Origin: JAJEFO01 sp965208685
GTDB taxonomy: Bacteria > Pseudomonadota > Alphaproteobacteria > Rhodobacterales > Rhodobacteraceae
Direction: 5' to 3'
Assembly: GCA_965208685.1 (NCBI GenBank)
Contig: CBDBPL010000007.1
Coordinates: 3,906,001-3,970,000, forward strand
Length of the DNA stretch: 64,000 nucleotides
The first letter of the stretch is position 1; each line of letters opens with the position of its first letter. Below, piece after piece: positions 43,983 through 53,430 of the stretch. The translations under genes were made by a program, and so were the position numbers. The notes below the pieces were generated by a model. It had not been told where the DNA came from and searched no databases. It was given only the letters and a program-made list of their open reading frames with translations.

Positions 43983-44273
43983 ATGATCGTCCGCTCCTTT
44001 CGCCATCGGGGATTGCGCCTGCTGTACGAGGAAAATTCGCCCCGGTTGCTGAAGCAGGACCTTGCGGAGCGGGTGCGCGGCATTCTGGCGGCCTTGGCCT
44101 TGGCGGAGACCTTGGATGGATTCATCCGCGAGGCCGCGCCGGGTTGGCGGGTGCACCGGCTTTCTGGCGAACGCAGGAACGAATGGAGCGTGTCCGTGTC
44201 GGGCAACTGGCGGATCACGTTCGAGGAACGCGAAGGCGCGCTCGAGCGCCTGAACCTGGAGGACTACCACTGA
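43983..44273 (+). CDS. higB: HigB-type toxin (RelE fold)
   Basis: A 96-residue RelE/HigB family ribosome-dependent mRNA interferase: SFRHRGLRLLYEENS at the N-terminus and the conserved C-terminal RLSGERRNEWSVSVSGNWRITFE (shown here in parts RLSGERRNEWSV and SGNWRITFE). The toxin precedes the antitoxin and their stop and start overlap (TGATG), the standard higBA order. The ATG at 43983 is the family start. Confidence 0.93.
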   Translation: MIVRSFRHRGLRLLYEENSPRLLKQDLAERVRGILAALALAETLDGFIREAAPGWRVHRLSGERRNEWSVSVSGNWRITFEEREGALERLNLEDYH

Positions 44274-44578
44274 TGACCAGCGGCGAAATTAGGATGGGGA
44301 TGGCTCCCCCTCATCCCGGAAAATTCATCCGGATCGAGGCCCTGGAGGAGTCGGGGCTTAGCGTTGCCGCGGCAGCACGGGTTCTCGGCGTGCGCCGCGC
44401 GACGCTTTCGGACCTCGTGAACGGCAACGCCTCGCTGTCACCCGAAATGGCGCTGCGGGTGGAGAAGGCGTTCGGGCTCAGCATGGACCTGCTGCTCAGG
44501 ATGCAGGCGTGGCACGACGCGACGCGGATGAGGGCGCGAGCTGACGAGATCGACGTTCGCCGATATCAGCCGGCATGA
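44273..44578 (+). CDS. higA: HigA-type antitoxin (XRE family)
   Basis: A 101-residue antitoxin with an XRE helix-turn-helix (LSVAAAARVLGVRRATLSDLV, residues 29-50) and the HigA motif HPGKFIRIEALEESGLS. It neutralises HigB and represses its own promoter. The conserved region ends with LLLRMQAWHDA and a short tail. Confidence 0.94.
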   Translation: MTSGEIRMGMAPPHPGKFIRIEALEESGLSVAAAARVLGVRRATLSDLVNGNASLSPEMALRVEKAFGLSMDLLLRMQAWHDATRMRARADEIDVRRYQPA

Positions 44579-44734
44579 CCGGTCATGCATCTGTGGGGCT
44601 CGCCGGCCGAAACGAATCGTGTCTGTGTCCCCTCCTGTCGCTGCATGCGCGGACAGGAAGGCGATCCGAGGGATTTCAGGCGCTGACCACCGCTTGGATT
44701 CCGCCAGCCTTGCCAGAGAGGCCAGGATCCGATT

Positions 44735-45175
44735 CCTCCTAGAATGTGGGGTCGTGCAACCGCGGCGTCCAGGTTCTCCATCGCGATCACGCGATGCTGC
44801 CCGGCCAGGTCACTGGAGAGCTTGCGCAGACAGGCGCGTCGCCCCCCGGCAACGCGCGCGTGATGCCTGGCCAAGCGTTCGCGCGCCTTGGCACGCCGTT
44901 TCGAGTTCCGTCCCTTCCTGGCTAGCGCCCGCTGCAGCCGTCGTGTTTTCTTCTGCGCCTTGCGCGCATACCTCGGCGCTTTAACGGCAAGTCCGTTACT
45001 GGTTGCTACGATGCCTTTCAGACCGACGTCGATCCCGACATCCGGACGCGTGCACTCCTAGCCTGGAACCGCTTGGTCCCGGACCTCGAACAGGAGCGTC
45101 ACGTGCCACATCCCGTTCGAGCGGTCGATGATCGCGTGCGTCGGGCTCGCGGGCACCTTGCGATGCCGGACACAT
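44735..45175 (-). pseudogene. Degraded tnpB (IS200/IS605-like) fragment
   Basis: Minus-strand reading gives SNGMWHVTLLFEVRDQ, an in-frame TAG at 45058-45060, then DVGIDVGLKGIVATSNGL (RuvC-I aspartate), an Arg/Lys-rich helix (KKTRRLQRALARKG), HHARVAGGRRACLRKLSSDL and VIAMENLD (RuvC-II glutamate). The zinc finger and RuvC-III are gone and the N-terminus is scrambled. It is an inactive remnant of a TnpB lineage different from the IS607-type copy at 9831-10988. Confidence 0.75.
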
Positions 45176-45442
45176 TGACGACCTGGGCGTGGCATTGAGC
45201 GGTGATTGGCTGGAAGCTCGCGAAACCCGGAAGGTTCCGAACCAGTCCTTCGGCCCGGACATCTTCGCGGAGGTAGAGTCTGCCATAGCTCTCCTGCACC
45301 GGCCGCCGCTCGCCCGCAATCCAGACCAAGTGGATGGTCCCAGTATTGAAGGCGACGTCCAGGTCGAAATCGTCGCCCGGTGCTTCCGGACAAGAAAAGG
45401 GCCGCGCGACTGCGGCCCGATTTGCGTCGCCGCATTCGGCGA

Positions 45443-45730
45443 TCAGCTGTTCACGCTGTCCTTGAGCGCCTTGGCGATGGTCATCTTCACCACCTTGTCG
45501 GCGTCCTTGTGGATCTGCTGGCCGGTTGCAGGGTTGCGAACCATGCGTGCCGGACGTTCGCGACAGTAGATCTTGCCAACGCCAGGCAATGCCACGGCCC
45601 CGCCGGAAGACACTTCCCTTGTGATGACGGATATGATCGCGTCCAGCGCCGCGGCTGCCGACTTCTTGTCACTGCCCAGTTCATCGGCGAGCGTCGCGAC
45701 AAGCTGCGTCTTGGTCATTGCTTTTGCCAT
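45443..45730 (-). CDS. HU-family DNA-binding protein
   Basis: A 95-residue HU/IHF-like protein: MTKTQLVATLADELGSDKK at the N-terminus, beta-arm region IYCRERPARMVRNPATG (equivalent to the RxGRNPxTG motif), and a KDADKVVKMTIAKALKD end. It bends and compacts DNA. The ATG at 45730 has GAGGAG upstream. The arm motif departs slightly from canonical HU, as in the divergent HU paralogues of alphaproteobacteria. Confidence 0.92.
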   Translation of the reverse strand: MAKAMTKTQLVATLADELGSDKKSAAAALDAIISVITREVSSGGAVALPGVGKIYCRERPARMVRNPATGQQIHKDADKVVKMTIAKALKDSVNS

Positions 45731-45859
45731 GTTCAATCTCCTCGTTCCGCCCCAATTGTGGCGCATTGGCCTTATTTAACTGAATATTGAGGCAATACGC
45801 AAGCATTTGTGACAGAATTCCGCACTTGCGGCATATTTTGCGCAATTCTCCCCGTCAAT

Positions 45860-47338
45860 TCAAAGGAATGCGGTCTCCTCGAAGCTCCGCAACTTGCGCG
45901 AATGTATGCGTTCCAAGGGCATTTCCCGGAGCCTTTCCAGGGCGCGTATGCCAACCATAAGATGCTGCGCGACCTGGGTCTTGTAGAAGTCGGACGCCAT
46001 TCCAGGCAGCTTCAGTTCGCCATGCAGCGGCTTGTCGGAGACGCAAAGCAACGTGCCATACGGCACGCGGAACCTGAATCCGTTGGCCGCGATCGTTGCG
46101 GACTCCATGTCGAGCGCAATGGCGCGGCTCTGGCTCAGCCGCTGAACCGGTCCGGACTGATCACGAAGCTCCCAGTTCCGGTTGTCGATCGTGGCTACCG
46201 TGCCCGTTCGCATGATCTGCTTGAGGTCGTAGCCCTTGAACCTGGTCACGTCCGCGACCGCGTCTTCCAGCGCAACCTGGATTTCCGCGAGCGCCGGAAT
46301 GGGCATCCATACCGGCAGGTCGTCATCCAGGACATGGTCCTCGCGCAGGTATCCGTGCGCCAGGACGAAGTCCCCGAGTTGCTGCGAGTTCCGCAGCCCC
46401 GCGCAATGTCCGAGCATCAGCCAGGCATGAGGCCGCAGCACCGCGATGTGGTCGGTGGCCGTCTTTGCATTCGACGGGCCCACGCCGATGTTCACGAGGG
46501 TCATGCCGGCGCCGCCAGCACGCTTGAGATGAAACGCCGGCATCTGGGGAAGGCTGGCCGGACGGTCAAGCGGCGCGTCGGCGGAAGTGATCTCGAAGTT
46601 GCCCGGGCCCACGAACGACGTGTACCCGCTGCCCGGATCAGCAAGCATCTTGCGTGCAAAGTCCTCGAACTCGTCCACGTAGAACTGGTAGTTCGTGAAC
46701 AGCACGTAGTTCTGGAAGTGCTCGGCGTCCGTCGCCATGTAGTGCGACATCCGCGCCAGGGAGTAGTCTATCCTCTGCGCCGTGAACGGTGCCAAGGGAT
46801 GCGATCCGTCCTCGTAGGTGAATCCGTGGCCGTTGACGATGTCGTCGTTGATCGTCGCGAGTTCCGGCACGTCGAAGACGTCGCGCAGCGACTGTTCCTC
46901 GATGCCGCCCTTCGGGATCTGGAGCGACCCGCTGCCGGCGACGGCAAAATGCACGGGGATCGGAGTCTTCGAGACCCCGACCTGCACCGGGACCTTGTGG
47001 TGCTCGATCAGGAGCTCGATCTGCTGGGTCAGGTAGTTCCTGAAATGCTCCGGACGCGTGACGGTCGTGGAATAGCGCCCCGGCTCGATCACGTGGCCAA
47101 AGCTCAGCCGCGTGTCCTTCGTCGCGTAGATCGTGGTCGTCAGCCGCAGTTCAGGATAGTATGCGCGCATGCGACGGGAAGGCATGCCGTTGGTGACAGC
47201 GTCATCGAAGCGCCGGCGCAGAAACCCTGCGGACGCCTTGTACAGTTGAACCAGTCGCTCGACCGCCTCCCCGGCATCGGCAAATTCCTCAAATTCCGGA
47301 GCGTCCGGAGTCTCGACCTGGTTGCCATCGCGGGTCAT
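45860..47338 (-). CDS. amn: AMP nucleosidase
   Basis: A 492-residue AMP nucleosidase that splits AMP to adenine and ribose 5-phosphate. An N-terminal Amn-specific domain of about 170 residues is followed by the nucleoside-phosphorylase-like domain (VNIGVGPSNAKTATDHIAVL, LMLGHCAGLR, ALDMESATIAANG with the catalytic Glu/Asp region, CVSDKPLHGELK). Its ATG overlaps the stop of ade (ATGA), so the two are co-translated and adenine passes to the deaminase. Confidence 0.95.
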   Translation of the reverse strand: MTRDGNQVETPDAPEFEEFADAGEAVERLVQLYKASAGFLRRRFDDAVTNGMPSRRMRAYYPELRLTTTIYATKDTRLSFGHVIEPGRYSTTVTRPEHFRNYLTQQIELLIEHHKVPVQVGVSKTPIPVHFAVAGSGSLQIPKGGIEEQSLRDVFDVPELATINDDIVNGHGFTYEDGSHPLAPFTAQRIDYSLARMSHYMATDAEHFQNYVLFTNYQFYVDEFEDFARKMLADPGSGYTSFVGPGNFEITSADAPLDRPASLPQMPAFHLKRAGGAGMTLVNIGVGPSNAKTATDHIAVLRPHAWLMLGHCAGLRNSQQLGDFVLAHGYLREDHVLDDDLPVWMPIPALAEIQVALEDAVADVTRFKGYDLKQIMRTGTVATIDNRNWELRDQSGPVQRLSQSRAIALDMESATIAANGFRFRVPYGTLLCVSDKPLHGELKLPGMASDFYKTQVAQHLMVGIRALERLREMPLERIHSRKLRSFEETAFL

Positions 47339-49134
47339 GCTGCATCCTCGAAGAGCCCTGTCACCTCGAACCGGTCAACATCCACCAGTCCCAGGTCCGA
47401 GATGCGCAGGGCGGGGATCACCACCAGGGCCAGGAGGGAGTGCTGCATGTAGGCGTTGTTCAGCTCGCAGCCGCATTCCGCCATTGCGGCGACCATCCGG
47501 TCCGCCTTGGCCGCAACCTCGCGGGCCGGGCTGTCAGACATGAGCCCGGCGATCGGCAGCTCGACGAGAGCAATCTCCGCCCCGTCCTTCCAGACCGTCA
47601 CGCCTCCCCCGACCCGGCCCAGCCGGTTGACCGCCGCCGCCATGCAGGCGCGATCGGTCCCAACGACGATCATGTGGTGGCTGTCATGAGCCACCGTCGA
47701 GGCCATGGCCATGAGTCCCGTGTAGCCGAACCCTGACACGAAGCCGTTCACCACCCGTCCGGTGGCCCGATGCCGTTCCACGAGCGCGATCTGCGCCACG
47801 CCGTCCCTTGCCTCCACCACGCCGTCAATGACCGGCAGCCTGGCCGTCAACGCGTCGGTCGGAGCCTGGTTCTCGACCACGCCGATCACCTTCGCGACCA
47901 CGCTGTCCTTTGCCTGCGGCGCCTTCACCTCGAAATCCCCGGCCGCGAACACCCGGCCCAGATGCACGGTCGCCCGCGTCTCCGCCGGCCAGTCGAGATG
48001 CGGACATTCGACCTTCAGCTCGCCCGCCACCGCCACCGTCACTCCACGCGCGATCACGTGCTCGATCGGCAGCGCTTCCAGGTCGGATGTCAGGATCACG
48101 TCCGCCCGGCGGCCCGGCGCGATGGAACCCAGTTCGCGCTCAAGCCCGAAATGCGTCGCCGTGTTCACCGTCGCCATCTGGAGCGCGACCAGGGGATCGG
48201 CGCCGCATTCGATGGCGTGGCGGACGGCACGATCCATGTGGCCGTCGTTCACGAGCGTTCCCGAATGGCAGTCATCCGTGCAAAGGATGAAGTTTCTCGG
48301 GTCAAGGCCATGTTCGGTCACGGCCGTGATCTGGCTTTCGACGTCATACCAGGCGCTTCCCAGACGCAGCATCGCCCGCATGCCCTGTCGCACCCGGGCG
48401 ATCGCGTCGGCCTCTGCCGTCCCCTCATGGTCGTCCGCAGCGCCGCCCGCAGCATATGCGTGGAAGGGCACGCCAAGATCGGGACTGGCATAGTGCCCGC
48501 CGACGGTCCTCCCTGCCGCCTGCGTCGCGGCGATTTCGGCAAGCATCTTCGTGTCCCCGGCAATGACGCCCGGGAAGTTCATCATCTCGCCCAGGCCGAC
48601 GATGCCCGGCCAGCCCATGGCTTCCTTCACGTCTTCGGCCGTGATTTCGCAACCCGTCGTTTCCAGGCCTGGCGCCGACGGCGCGCAGGAGGGCATTTGC
48701 GTGAAGATGTTGATCGGCTGAAGCAGCGCCTCGTCATGCATCAGGCGGACGCCCATGAGACCCAGCACGTTGGCGATTTCGTGAGGATCGTGGAACATGG
48801 TCGTCGTGCCGTGGGGCATGACGGCGGCGGCAAACTCGGCCGGCGTCAGCATGCCGCTCTCGATGTGCATGTGGCCGTCGCAGAGACCTGGAACCACGTA
48901 GCGTCCCCCGGCATCGACGATCCTTGTATCGTCGCCGACCGTGTGTGAGGCATCGGGGCCCAGATAGGCGAACCGGCCGTCCGCAACGGCTACGTCCCAT
49001 CCGTCATGCACCTCGCGCGACTGGACATTGACGACCTTGCCGCGCCGAATCACGAGGTCGGCCGGATCGCGTCCTGCAGCCACCGCGACGAGGCGGGCGC
49101 CGGATTTCGCCCATGATTCCAAGGAACGTGTCAT
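47335..49134 (-). CDS. ade: Adenine deaminase
   Basis: A 599-residue amidohydrolase converting adenine to hypoxanthine and ammonia. Metal-binding motifs: DGHMHIESGMLTP near residue 87, HDPHEIANVLG, GHYASPDL, CTDDCHSG, and the C-terminal adenine-deaminase domain (VAHDSHHMIVVGTD). It is the promoter-proximal gene of the ade-amn pair. Alphaproteobacteria often carry Ade of this bacterial type. Confidence 0.95.
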   Translation of the reverse strand: MTRSLESWAKSGARLVAVAAGRDPADLVIRRGKVVNVQSREVHDGWDVAVADGRFAYLGPDASHTVGDDTRIVDAGGRYVVPGLCDGHMHIESGMLTPAEFAAAVMPHGTTTMFHDPHEIANVLGLMGVRLMHDEALLQPINIFTQMPSCAPSAPGLETTGCEITAEDVKEAMGWPGIVGLGEMMNFPGVIAGDTKMLAEIAATQAAGRTVGGHYASPDLGVPFHAYAAGGAADDHEGTAEADAIARVRQGMRAMLRLGSAWYDVESQITAVTEHGLDPRNFILCTDDCHSGTLVNDGHMDRAVRHAIECGADPLVALQMATVNTATHFGLERELGSIAPGRRADVILTSDLEALPIEHVIARGVTVAVAGELKVECPHLDWPAETRATVHLGRVFAAGDFEVKAPQAKDSVVAKVIGVVENQAPTDALTARLPVIDGVVEARDGVAQIALVERHRATGRVVNGFVSGFGYTGLMAMASTVAHDSHHMIVVGTDRACMAAAVNRLGRVGGGVTVWKDGAEIALVELPIAGLMSDSPAREVAAKADRMVAAMAECGCELNNAYMQHSLLALVVIPALRISDLGLVDVDRFEVTGLFEDAA

Positions 49135-49305
49135 GCCTGGAATCTACACCTTTCGTGCAAGGACGGCGACCCCTGACGATCACATGTCGCAATTGGGCGC
49201 GAATCCGGGCGATCGCGACCGGACCATCGAAGCCGTCGCGTCGTGCGCGCGGGCAAGGACGCCCGTCACGCAGACCGCCCTGGCCTGGAATCGGGAGACA
49301 TCGCA

Positions 49306-50298
49306 TTGGCCGACACCTTCGACGACCCGGAATCCGATCGCTGGAACCATCATCCTGGCAAGGTACGGTTGAGCCCGGTCTTTGCATGGCCGCCCAGGCC
49401 GCTTGCCAGTCTCAGGTGGCTCTCCGGCGCGTGGCTCGTCCTTTCGACGACCACCCTCGCCTTTGCCCTGGCCGTCCTCGCCTACGTGACGCTGCTGCCT
49501 CCGCTTGCGGAAATGGCTTCGCCTGCACCGGGCTGGATCCTGCGCCTCTGGCTTGCCAACCTGATCCCGCACTGCGTGCTGGCCGGCACGCTCCACTGGT
49601 GGCTGCACATGCGTCGCGGACAGGAGCGGCGCACGAAATTCGACACCCGCGAGCAGGCGCGCGACAACGGCACCTTCACGTTCCGGAGCCAGGTGCGCGA
49701 CAACATGTTCTGGACGGTCGCAAGCGGCATCACGCTCTGGACCGCGATGCAGGCGCTCGTCTTCTGCGCGATGGCCAACGGTTTGGCTCCCAAGGCGTTC
49801 TTCCCGTCGAATCCGGTCTGGTTCGCGCTGTGGTTCGTGCTCATTCCCATCTGGTCCAGCCTGCACTTCTACTGGATTCACCGCTTGCTGCATTGGCCGC
49901 CGCTCTACCGGATCGCCCACGCGCTCCATCACAGGAACATAAACGTCGGTCCGTGGTCGGGCATCTCGATGCACCCGGTCGAGCACCTGCTCTTCTACAC
50001 CAATTTCCTCATTCACTTCATCGTGCCGTCGCACCCGCTCCACATCATGTTCCACGGGTACACGCAGTCGGTTCACCCGATCTTTTCGCATTCCGGTTTC
50101 GAGAAGCTCATCGTGTCCGACAAGGAGCGCGCCCGAATGGGCGACTTCTTCCACCAGCTCCATCACAGGTATTTCGAGTGCAACTACGGCACCGTCGACA
50201 TGCCGTGGGACCGCTGGTTCGGCTCGTTTCACGACGGCACGGCCAAGGCGACCGAAACCACGCGGAACCGGAAGAGCCGGATGCATGCAAGGGCTTGA
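49306..50298 (+). CDS. Sterol desaturase/fatty acid hydroxylase family membrane protein
   Basis: A 330-residue di-iron membrane hydroxylase: about four transmembrane segments and the histidine boxes HRLLH, HALHHRN and HQLHHRYFECNYG. The chosen start is TTG at 49306 because GGGAGA lies seven bases upstream and the family N-terminus DTFDDPESDRWNHHP follows. The substrate (lipid, carotenoid or sterol-like) is unknown; the family introduces hydroxyl groups or double bonds at membrane lipids. Confidence 0.83.
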   Translation: MADTFDDPESDRWNHHPGKVRLSPVFAWPPRPLASLRWLSGAWLVLSTTTLAFALAVLAYVTLLPPLAEMASPAPGWILRLWLANLIPHCVLAGTLHWWLHMRRGQERRTKFDTREQARDNGTFTFRSQVRDNMFWTVASGITLWTAMQALVFCAMANGLAPKAFFPSNPVWFALWFVLIPIWSSLHFYWIHRLLHWPPLYRIAHALHHRNINVGPWSGISMHPVEHLLFYTNFLIHFIVPSHPLHIMFHGYTQSVHPIFSHSGFEKLIVSDKERARMGDFFHQLHHRYFECNYGTVDMPWDRWFGSFHDGTAKATETTRNRKSRMHARA

Positions 50299-50328
50299 TC
50301 CCGGCCGGAATCGATCCATCCTGACCGG

Positions 50329-51195
50329 ATGAAGAACACGCTTCTTTCCATCGGGCACGGATTCTCGGCCCAGGCCCTCGCGCGGCGGCTGCTTGAAAGG
50401 GGATGGCGAGTCATCGGCACGACGCGAAGCGCGGAGAAGGCAGATGCGCTGCGCGCCCAGGGGGTGGACGCCCTCGTGTGGCCGGACGGGCCGCTTCCTC
50501 TTGCGGAAGCAACGCATCTCCTTGTTTCGGTTCCGCCGGCCGGGACCGGCGATCCGGTTCTCGAACGGGCCGGAGACCAGATCAACGCGTCGCGGCACTT
50601 GAAGTGGGTGGGATACCTGTCCACGACGGCCGTTTACGGCGACCACAAGGGCGGCTGGGTCGACGAGACCACGCCTCTCGCGCCAACCACGGAACGCGGA
50701 AAGGCGCGTGCAAGGGCGGAATCGGCCTGGGCGGCGCTCGGCCTGCCGCTGCACGTCTTCCGGCTTGCCGGAATCTACGGGCCTGGCCGCGGACCGCTGG
50801 AAAAGGTCCGGCGCGGCACCGCACGAAGGATCGTCAAGAAGGGGCAGGTCTTCAGCCGGATTCATGTCGAGGACATCGCGGCAGTGCTCGCGGCATCGAT
50901 CGAGCGGCCCAGTCCGGGAGCGATCTACAACGTGTGTGACGATGAACCGTCACCGCCGGGCGACGTGATCGAACACGCCGCCAGGTTGCTGGGGCTTCCC
51001 GTGCCGCCCGCCGTCGGCCTGGACTCTGCCGAGGTTTCGCCCATGGCAAGGAGCTTCTACGCCGAGTCGAAGCGGGTGCGGAACAACCGGATCAAGGACG
51101 AGCTCGGCGTGACCCTCCGGCATCCCGACTACAGGTCCGGGCTCGCCGCCCTGCTGGACGCCGCGGCAGACGCCGACTCTGCGAACGCATGCTGA
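50329..51195 (+). CDS. NAD(P)-binding epimerase-like protein (YeeZ-like)
   Basis: A 288-residue extended short-chain dehydrogenase fold: glycine-rich nucleotide site reads LLSIGHGFSAQALARRLL, active-site STTAVYG, then RLAGIYGPGRGP and RIHVEDIAAVLAASI. Members of this YeeZ-like group are widespread and uncharacterised. It is 30 bases after the hydroxylase gene and likely co-transcribed. Confidence 0.8.
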   Translation: MKNTLLSIGHGFSAQALARRLLERGWRVIGTTRSAEKADALRAQGVDALVWPDGPLPLAEATHLLVSVPPAGTGDPVLERAGDQINASRHLKWVGYLSTTAVYGDHKGGWVDETTPLAPTTERGKARARAESAWAALGLPLHVFRLAGIYGPGRGPLEKVRRGTARRIVKKGQVFSRIHVEDIAAVLAASIERPSPGAIYNVCDDEPSPPGDVIEHAARLLGLPVPPAVGLDSAEVSPMARSFYAESKRVRNNRIKDELGVTLRHPDYRSGLAALLDAAADADSANAC

Positions 51196-51331
51196 ATGCC
51201 AGGCGGGTGCCACGAAGCCGACGGTCACCCAGGGTGCGGCCAGGCTCTTTCCGGTGCAGGCACCAACGTTCGGAGCTTCCTTCAAGTCGCTTCAATTCAT
51301 CCGGCCGACATCGGCACGAGCCATGACGCCG

Positions 51332-52564
51332 TCATCGGCTGCCTCGCATGCCTTGCCCCGTCTTGCTGAAGTGATGCAGGTAATCGATGAACTGCGCCTG
51401 TGTTTCCGTGGGACGCCATTCGCTGCGATAGGTCAGTCCGATGCCGCGGACATGGCCTGAAAGAGGAACGTCCAATGCCGCGATGGCGCCCAGGCTTTCG
51501 TCGACATTGATCTGGTGCCGCGACACGATGGAAACGTACGGCCCTTCTGCCAGGACACCGCGCAGGACCCCAAGCGACGACGAGATCACCCGAACCGGCG
51601 TTTCAGGCACTTCCTGGATGCGGAGCGTGTCGAACAGGTACTGCCCCGCAGGCGTTTCTTTCGGCGGCGCGATCCAAGGGTAGTCCAGGGTGTCTTCAAG
51701 TCTCACGTTGCGCATCCCTGCCAGCGGATGATCCGGATGAGCCACGATTGCCAGGGCATCGTAAAAGAGAAGCTCCTGCTTGATGTCGTCGGCAGGCGGG
51801 GGATGCCTGAGCGCGCCTATCAGGCAGTCGATGTCCCCTTCCCGCAAGGAGCGCAGCACTTCGGCATATCGTCCTTCCACGACACGGATCTGGAACCTCT
51901 TGACGTTGCTGACCATCGCATGGACAGCCTTTGGCACGATGGTCGTCCGCGCGAGGGGAAGACTGCCCAAGACGAAAGTCCCCTGTTCCTGGCCAAGCTC
52001 GCGGCTCATTTCTTCAATGCCCTGCCGAATTTCCGTTTGCGCCAGCTTCGCTGCCAGGACAAAGGCTTCGGCCGCCGGCGTGAGCCGAACGCCCGACGGC
52101 CGCGCAATGAAGAAGGGCACGCCCGCGACCGCTTCAAGACTTCTGGCCGTTCTGTGAACGGTAGGCTGCGACAGCCCGAGCGTGCGTGCGGCGACCGCGA
52201 AGCTGCCTGCATTCGCGATCGCGATCAGGTTGCGCAATTGGGACGCCGTGACCGAGAATTCAAACGTGGAACGGCGTTGCGCCCTGTTGCCGGCTTCGCG
52301 CAATGCTGCCTGCGACCCTTCCTTCAGATGCCGCAGGGCCTTGGCAGCCCTCCGGGCAAAGAACGTCCCGCATGTCGTGAGCACGGCTTGCCGCCTTCCA
52401 CGGATCAGCAAGGGCGTGCCGAATTCTGCCTCGAGCCGCCCGATGGCCTGCGTCGCGGCGGGCTGGGACAGGTGGCATCGCTCCGCCGCAACAGACACCG
52501 AACCCGTGCGCGCAGTTTCGAGAAAGGCCCGCATGTGCCGAATGTTCGGAAAGCCGCCTTGCAT
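51332..52564 (-). CDS. LysR-family regulator with two helix-turn-helix domains
   Basis: A 410-residue regulator about 100 residues longer than a normal LTTR because the winged helix is duplicated: first at residues 8-66 (HMRAFLETARTGSVSVAAER, LSQPAATQAIGRLEAEFG), second at about 108-166 (LRNLIAIANAGSFAVAARTL, LSQPTVHRTARSLEAVAG). The effector domain follows. It is divergent from galB-galC-galD-ligI, separated by 128 bases that contain a LysR-type box, so it is almost certainly their activator. P. putida gallate genes are also under a LysR protein (GalR). Confidence 0.88.
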   Translation of the reverse strand: MQGGFPNIRHMRAFLETARTGSVSVAAERCHLSQPAATQAIGRLEAEFGTPLLIRGRRQAVLTTCGTFFARRAAKALRHLKEGSQAALREAGNRAQRRSTFEFSVTASQLRNLIAIANAGSFAVAARTLGLSQPTVHRTARSLEAVAGVPFFIARPSGVRLTPAAEAFVLAAKLAQTEIRQGIEEMSRELGQEQGTFVLGSLPLARTTIVPKAVHAMVSNVKRFQIRVVEGRYAEVLRSLREGDIDCLIGALRHPPPADDIKQELLFYDALAIVAHPDHPLAGMRNVRLEDTLDYPWIAPPKETPAGQYLFDTLRIQEVPETPVRVISSSLGVLRGVLAEGPYVSIVSRHQINVDESLGAIAALDVPLSGHVRGIGLTYRSEWRPTETQAQFIDYLHHFSKTGQGMRGSR

Positions 52565-52573
52565 GCCACCCCT

Positions 52574-52588
52574 ATAGAAATTTCTTAT
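52574..52588. promoter_or_regulatory. Candidate LysR-type binding box
   Basis: ATAGAAATTTCTTAT, an AT-rich dyad fitting T-N11-A in an otherwise G+C-rich region, 10 bases upstream of the LysR ATG and about 105 bases before galB. Suited to autorepression and activation of the divergent operon. Confidence 0.5.
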
Positions 52589-52692
52589 TTTAGGACCTCG
52601 ATTCGAAATAGGCAATTTGACCGTTGCCATCTAGGGGTCACTTGCGTCCGTCCGTCCGGGCCGACCGGAACCAACCAAGAGGGGCTCATATC

Positions 52693-53430
52693 ATGTCCGA
52701 CAAGAAGACCGCGCTGGTGATCAGCGCCCACTCGGCGGATTTTGTCTGGCGCGCTGGCGGGGCCATCGCGCTGCATCAGGCCAAGGGTTACGAGGTCACC
52801 GTTGTGTGCCTCTCCTACGGAGAGCGCGGGGAGAGCGCGAAGCTCTGGAAGCAGGAAGGCATGACCCTGGACAAGGTCAAGGCCGCTCGCCAGGCAGAGG
52901 CGGAAAACGCTGCCGCCGCCCTCGGCGTGAATGACATTCGGTTCTTCGACGTGGGGGACTACCCGCTCGACCTGGGCCGCGAAACGCAAGATCGCATGGT
53001 GGACGTCATCCGCGAGGTGCAGCCCAACTTCATGATGTCCCACTCCAAGTGGGACCCCTACAACACCGACCACATGAACACGACGCAGTTCGCGCTTGAA
53101 TGTCGAATGATCGCGCAGGCCTGGGGTCACAATCCGGGCGAAAGGGTGCTTGGCGCGCCTCAGCTCTATCTCTTCGAGCCGCACCAGACCGAGCAGATGG
53201 AATGGAAACCCTCGACCTTTCTCGACATCACGGATTTCTGGGACAGGAAATGGGCCGCGATCCAGTGCATGCATGGCCAGGAGCACCTGTGGAACTTCTA
53301 CAAGAACGTGGCCGAGAACCGCGCCAACCACTTCCGGCGCAATTCCGGCGGCCAGGCAGGGGGACGCGCGGCCAAGTATGCCGAAGGGTTCGAGACCGTG
53401 TTCCCTCGCACAGTGGATGAACTCGAATGA
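52693..53430 (+). CDS. galB: 4-oxalomesaconate hydratase, PIG-L type
   Basis: A 245-residue zinc-dependent PIG-L/LmbE-fold protein following GalB of Pseudomonas putida: ALVISAHSADFVWRAGGAIA (the AHxxD zinc motif as AHSAD), CLSYGERGESAKLW, SHSKWDPYNTDH and IQCMHGQEHLW. It hydrates 4-oxalomesaconate to 4-carboxy-4-hydroxy-2-oxoadipate. It is the first gene of the operon, with GGGG-rich ribosome site before ATG 52693. It overlaps galC by four bases (ATGA). Distinct from the amidohydrolase LigJ that does the same step in sphingomonads. Confidence 0.9.
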   Translation: MSDKKTALVISAHSADFVWRAGGAIALHQAKGYEVTVVCLSYGERGESAKLWKQEGMTLDKVKAARQAEAENAAAALGVNDIRFFDVGDYPLDLGRETQDRMVDVIREVQPNFMMSHSKWDPYNTDHMNTTQFALECRMIAQAWGHNPGERVLGAPQLYLFEPHQTEQMEWKPSTFLDITDFWDRKWAAIQCMHGQEHLWNFYKNVAENRANHFRRNSGGQAGGRAAKYAEGFETVFPRTVDELE

